DNA of 64,000 bases, taken from the NCBI GenBank assembly GCA_013368445.1, contig JAACJO010000003.1:1550001-1614000 (forward strand). The letters are read 5' to 3'. Made by a program: the position numbers and the translations under genes. The notes below the pieces were generated by a model. It was not told the origin of the DNA. It saw only the letters and a list, made by a program, of their open reading frames with translations, and did no database searches. Of the stretch, positions 60,122 to 64,000 are shown piece by piece. How positions within the stretch are numbered: position 1 is the stretch's first letter; every line of letters begins with the position of its first letter. This DNA comes from Leucocoprinus leucothites. Lineage: Eukaryota; Basidiomycota; Agaricomycetes; Agaricales; Agaricaceae.

Positions 60122-63100
60122 TCAAGGGGTACTGACATCGTGAGGAGAGTGATGAATTCGAGAGTGGTGGTGATGGGGTGAGTGTTGGTGGGGTGAGCTA
60201 CCGTTGGTCATCACTTGGTCTTCATTGTGATTGCTATGCTGAGGAGATGGAGTGGGAGTAAAGCGATGTATGACCGACGCCATATGACCGAGCTCGCTTT
60301 GCCCCGAACGCGTCGAGTTGTAAGCCCGACGCATTTCCGTAGCTTGGTCTCCTGCTTCCTCGTACGAATAACTATATTGTTCTAGGCCGGCAATACAGTT
60401 CTGGACTTCGGGCCGACCCATTCTTGCAAGCAGTGTGCCTGCTTGGATGCAGCTTACGTGCATAACAGCAGGATCCAGCCGCTGAGAGAAATGTCAGGGT
60501 CTATTCAAACGCGAAAAGAATATGGTTTCACCAGGTATCCATTTGATGTCAGAACGCCAGCCTATTGAACAATTGATTGGCATTGTCGCGTGGTTCTTAC
60601 GGATAATCACTCACCAGGCCAGCGATACGCAAAGCCCCGTGGAGGGCTTCATCAGCAACTTTGCGTCTGATCGATTCAATGTCGGTAACATTAGGCGGAG
60701 TCACTGCCGCATTGAACTCTTTAATCCCATAATCATCAAGCGCATTGAAGAGGATGATCCACATGAGATGATATGTTGCATCACTCGCGCATGAGGAAAC
60801 TGCCTGAGAGGGTTGTGAAGTCCAAAGTTTAGAGTCAAATACGGCGAAACAGAATCAAGATCGACGTACAGATACGAAATCCCACTCTCCTTCAAAATTA
60901 CTTGGTACACCAACCAGATTGAGGAAGTCATCCCTCCAGGAGACGAGTTCTTGTACGAAAGCACAGAGATTCTCATATGGAACACCGTCCGAATCTGTTG
61001 ATGGACGCCACAGTTGTTTGGACATGTGACGTGCTGTGCGTGCCAGCGAATGTGCTGCCCGATAATATCCCTTTAATGGATGGTCAGTATGCATTCAGAT
61101 TTCCTTCTCGGATATCTTACGAGAAACTGAAGTTAATGCATCAATAATCTTTCATTGGATGGTCTAAATATGCTAAAGACGTACCTCTAACTGCTCCCGA
61201 GGAGAAGGCATCGCAGTGTGAGTATCGACAAGGTCGGGGTTTACTGGATCCACGGTATAAAAGTCGATATCGTAGTCATAATCATCAAGGACCGGCTTTC
61301 GACGATAATACGCAGAAGCGTACGCGTCAGAGATGCAAGCCATCCACCAAGCGAAAATCATTGTTCCGCGGCTCTCTGGATCCTGGATGTTTCCCATGAC
61401 AGACTTATGGTTTATCTGATTTCATATAGGGGGTTAGATCATGTCATTCCGCTAACTATCGAGACTTACGCCAAGTTCTAGCAAGTGCCGCGTTGCACAT
61501 GTTAGCCAGAAGCCGTGGTATCCTAGAAACGAAATTAAAATTTTTCATTTTCCAATGTGTAGAAGGAAACACACCTGTAGGGTCATCCGGATTTTCTGGG
61601 GTATTATCATCAGCGAAAGTGGCGAAGATTGAAGATGATACACTGACGACTCTGAAGAGGTTCAATGAGAAGACCGATAACCACATGCTCTGCGGATGCC
61701 ACGCGATGAACCTTGAGAGCTTCGGCAAGATCGCGTGCACGATCTATGAGCGCCTTTGCCAGGAGGCTCTGGCCACCAGGTCTTCTTCGATCTGCTACTA
61801 GTAGTGGGTGCTCAGAGAACTTGGTGCCCCAAGCTAGTACGGTAGCAACCAGGGCGGGGTGTAAAGGCTTCTCGCTGTTGCTAGAGCTAGAATTAATCGC
61901 GGGGTTTAGTTGAAGTCGACTTCGGAATTGGGCGGGATTAAGTAGGGGGAGCCGAGTATGGACGATCTGGAAGAACACTTCGACGAGGTCGAGAGCAAAT
62001 CTAAACCATAACAGTTAGTATTGCAGGCTCGTCGAGTCATGAAACAAAGGCAGAATCAGGAAACACAAAAGATGTGCCGAGAGATGTTGAGCCGGGCTGA
62101 CTCGATGAGATCCGTCGTGATACTGATCAGCCTAAAAGATGAGAAAAGAAAAACTCACTCGGCCTTAAACTTATCGTCATCCAGCTTGTGGGCCAACTCA
62201 CCCCATGCCTCATAGGGGGATTTAATGAGAGTAGGTGATGTGTACGGCGTCGGTTCACTGTTGAAGATGAGCGAGGAAGCGAGCGAATAATTATGAAACG
62301 CACTTTGTGTTTTCTGGAGGCGCAAAGATGAACTTCAGAACGTCACGGGTGGGAGTGCTGAGGGTGATGCCGGGATGCAGTCCGTATCTGACAAGCAGCG
62401 GCTGCTGCTGAGAGACCCCCGTAAAGAAAGAGGTTGGGGAAGGCTGTTCGGCGGGTGGGGATAATCTAATGATGCAATGGATATGAGATACGCATTCTGG
62501 TGATTGATCTGAGGGCTTACTGTTTGAGAGCAGCTGGATATGGGGCACTGTAATATTGGGAATTAATATGTGAGTTGGCAGAGCTATCCAGCCGAGCAGT
62601 GAAAAGAATAAAATTTGTGGGTCGAAAAATATTGAAACAGGGGCACACCTTGAGTTCGCAGTGCTGAGGTTTCTGCGTCGAGTGACGGCCATACGCTTCT
62701 TCTCGCTAGTAGCCTGCTGTACGAAATGTCTATATGGAAATGAGGGAAGGTAAGAATCACAAAATCGGGTCGTAGGGGTGGTACTAACGTGCATGGATAA
62801 TTCTTGGACATGCAGTGCTGCCGCGCGGGTCAGGATAATAGACATGTTAGGATGGTGAATAATAAAAAGTACCTGGCACTATCCATCGCCCGAGAGTAAT
62901 GAGTCAATTATTGGGAGATGAATGGTTAATAGAATACCTTCTCTTGGCCAGGAATCCTATTACACTTGACCTTCCTGGACCTATAACGGCGTATATGAGA
63001 ATGGCAGAAGGGAAACCAAAGCCGATCAGCGAACCTGCAAGCATCACAAGCGGTGTTCTGTTTGCGAGGTGCGGGCTGAGGAACAGGCAAGGATTTGGCG

Positions 63101-63123
63101 AGCTCGTGAATGTGGTTCTGCAT
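60122..63123 (-). CDS. Zn2Cys6 transcription factor, XlnR-like, with a 6-nt microexon
   Basis: The N-terminus encodes a binuclear zinc cluster spread over several exons: ACDACR (exon 63123-63035), SRKVKCNRIPGQEK (62980-62938), CQ (microexon 62878-62873) and HCMSKNYPCT (62817-62789). After it come FVQQATSEKKR, LVRYGLHPGITLSTPTRDVL, FIFAPPENT, SPYEAWGELAHKLDDDKF and the fungal-specific regulatory domain (FALDLVEVFFQIVHTRLPLL, MIFAWWMACISDAYASAYYR, RKPVLDDYDYDIDFYT). It ends in a His-rich tail (HQHSPHHHHSRIHHSP). These blocks resemble the XlnR-type regulators of hemicellulose and sugar use in ascomycetes; the target genes here are unknown. A final intron beginning at GTCAGT near 60137 cannot be excluded. 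Confidence 0.85.
62873..62878 (-). other. 6-nt microexon inside the zinc-cluster coding region
   Basis: Minus-strand TGCCAG is flanked by AG on its 5' side (intron 62937-62879, 59 nt) and GT on its 3' side (intron 62872-62818, 55 nt). It adds Cys-Gln in phase 0 between GQEK and HCMSKNYPC, restoring the CxxC spacing of the Zn2Cys6 motif. Skipping it would lose one zinc-binding cysteine. Confidence 0.8.
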
Positions 63124-63745
63124 GGACTGGTTTGGTAGACTAAGGTCTAAAGTAAAGAAGGGATCAGGAGAGGGTTGGCAGAGAACAAAGGGAAAATTGG
63201 ACTTTGCTGGTGCCCAGGAAGGGTGGGGGGATTGTCCCTACGGAGATCGTCGCTCTGCATCGTGGGTGAGCGTTAGAGGGAAGAAGGGGCGAGAAGAGAG
63301 GAAATGAATTTGATAGAGGCCCAGTATATATACGACGAATTTGGATAGTAAACGATCGGTTTATATACCCATCTCTCTATCTAGAATGGCAAACCCCGTC
63401 AGCCGCACATCATGTCACTCTTCCCGTTGTCTCGTCTCCCGTGTTCGTTGCATCCACCACTGCATTGAGATCATCCTATCCACTATCTGCTTCTCCCCAC
63501 CAGAGCCATACTCCATCTGCCAAGCCCAACCTCAGGTTCACGGTGGTATCCATGAGTTTCAACGGCGTCACAATGTCACACAGGGTCCGCTTCGGGGCCG
63601 AGAATTTTCAGTCACAATTCGGCATTGTCACATGCTGATCACGAGCGGTCACAAAAGTCACTGTAGTTCAGTCACGGCGCTGTAACGTCACATCGTCTCA
63701 AACTTTTCATCTGCGTCACCACCACCAACTAGAGTATTTCACACC
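63124..63745. promoter_or_regulatory. Divergent promoter of the XlnR-like factor and TOM22 with a GTCAC cluster
   Basis: Nine GTCAC pentamers on the + strand start at 63567, 63575, 63611, 63627, 63648, 63657, 63671, 63687 and 63715, all within 153 bp upstream of TOM22. A TATA-like TATATATACG occurs near 63325. The TF side is purine-rich on the + strand. Confidence 0.6.
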
Positions 63746-64000
63746 ATGGTCAAGGTCGAAATTGTCGAAGAAAAGGAAGTTACTAATTCTCCATATGGAT
63801 CCCCCTCTTCTTCCCGCACCAATTCAACAGACTCCCTCTCTTCCATTGCTTCCGATATTTCCGTCGAAGAGTCTTTCTTTGACCGTGTAGCTGCCCTCGT
63901 CGACATTGTTCCTCCCGCCACCCGCCACTCCATTTCTTCCAAAATCTCAAAAACAACTTCCTTTATCAAGAAGGGTGGAAAAGTAGCTGGGAACATTGTA
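63746..64000 (+). CDS. TOM22: TOM22, mitochondrial outer-membrane import receptor, 5' part
   Basis: Tom22 is the central receptor and organiser of the TOM complex. The 85 residues in the window start MVKVEIVEEKEV, continue through a Ser-rich acidic cytosolic segment (SSIASDISVEESFFDRVAAL) and the conserved VDIVPPATRHSISSKISK, and stop at KKGGKVAGNIV just before the transmembrane helix. Length and order match fungal Tom22. The right edge of the window cuts the gene. It lies downstream of the GTCAC-rich promoter. Confidence 0.88.
   Translation, partial: MVKVEIVEEKEVTNSPYGSPSSSRTNSTDSLSSIASDISVEESFFDRVAALVDIVPPATRHSISSKISKTTSFIKKGGKVAGNIV

Overview
This window is nuclear DNA of a filamentous basidiomycete, most likely a mushroom-forming Agaricomycete. 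Genes are dense and lie on both strands. Almost every gene is broken by introns of about 40-70 nt with GT-AG ends, and most intergenic gaps are short. The gene families also fit: an alternative oxidase, a NACHT-type NLR, an Agaricomycete-style kinase-like protein, a CK1-like kinase with a Q in the catalytic loop, and an XlnR-like zinc-cluster regulator. All gene models were spliced by eye, so exon borders are approximate unless given explicitly. I saw no tRNA, rRNA, CRISPR array or intact transposon.

Layout. 1-4.6 kb: the 5' part of a secreted nuclease-like gene, a secreted conserved fungal protein and a small coiled-coil membrane protein, all on the minus strand. 4.85-16 kb: POP1 (RNase P/MRP), a borealin-like protein, an ERG26-like sterol enzyme, CDC123 and a delta-12 desaturase. 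16-24.5 kb: a CK1-like kinase, pyruvate decarboxylase and an M3 peptidase. 24.9-30.4 kb: two accessory-type genes in tandem, a predicted pseudokinase fused to C2H2 zinc fingers and a NACHT NLR. 31.4-40.2 kb: a universal-stress-protein-domain gene, PET127, ARL8 and an SCOC-like coiled-coil protein. 40.4-43 kb: an F-box gene followed by a decayed F-box paralog. 43.6-53.6 kb: RPN13, NSE2, mitochondrial uS12m, a large SPO71-like PH protein and alternative oxidase. 53.6-64 kb: two long gene-poor gaps around a CENP-B-type HTH protein, then an XlnR-like transcription factor and the start of TOM22 running off the right edge.

Mitochondrial function recurs (uS12m, PET127, AOX, TOM22, probably the small coiled-coil protein and one form of the M3 peptidase), but nothing indicates an operon-like unit. 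Head-to-head pairs with short shared promoters are small protein/POP1, borealin/ERG26, SCOC/F-box and NSE2/uS12m.

Most notable: a 6-nt microexon that supplies a zinc-binding cysteine of the transcription factor, the pseudokinase-zinc-finger fusion beside an NLR, two predicted GC-AG introns in adjacent divergent genes, a duplicated module in the CK1-like tail, a nine-copy GTCAC cluster upstream of TOM22, and three genes with unexplained reading-frame breaks.
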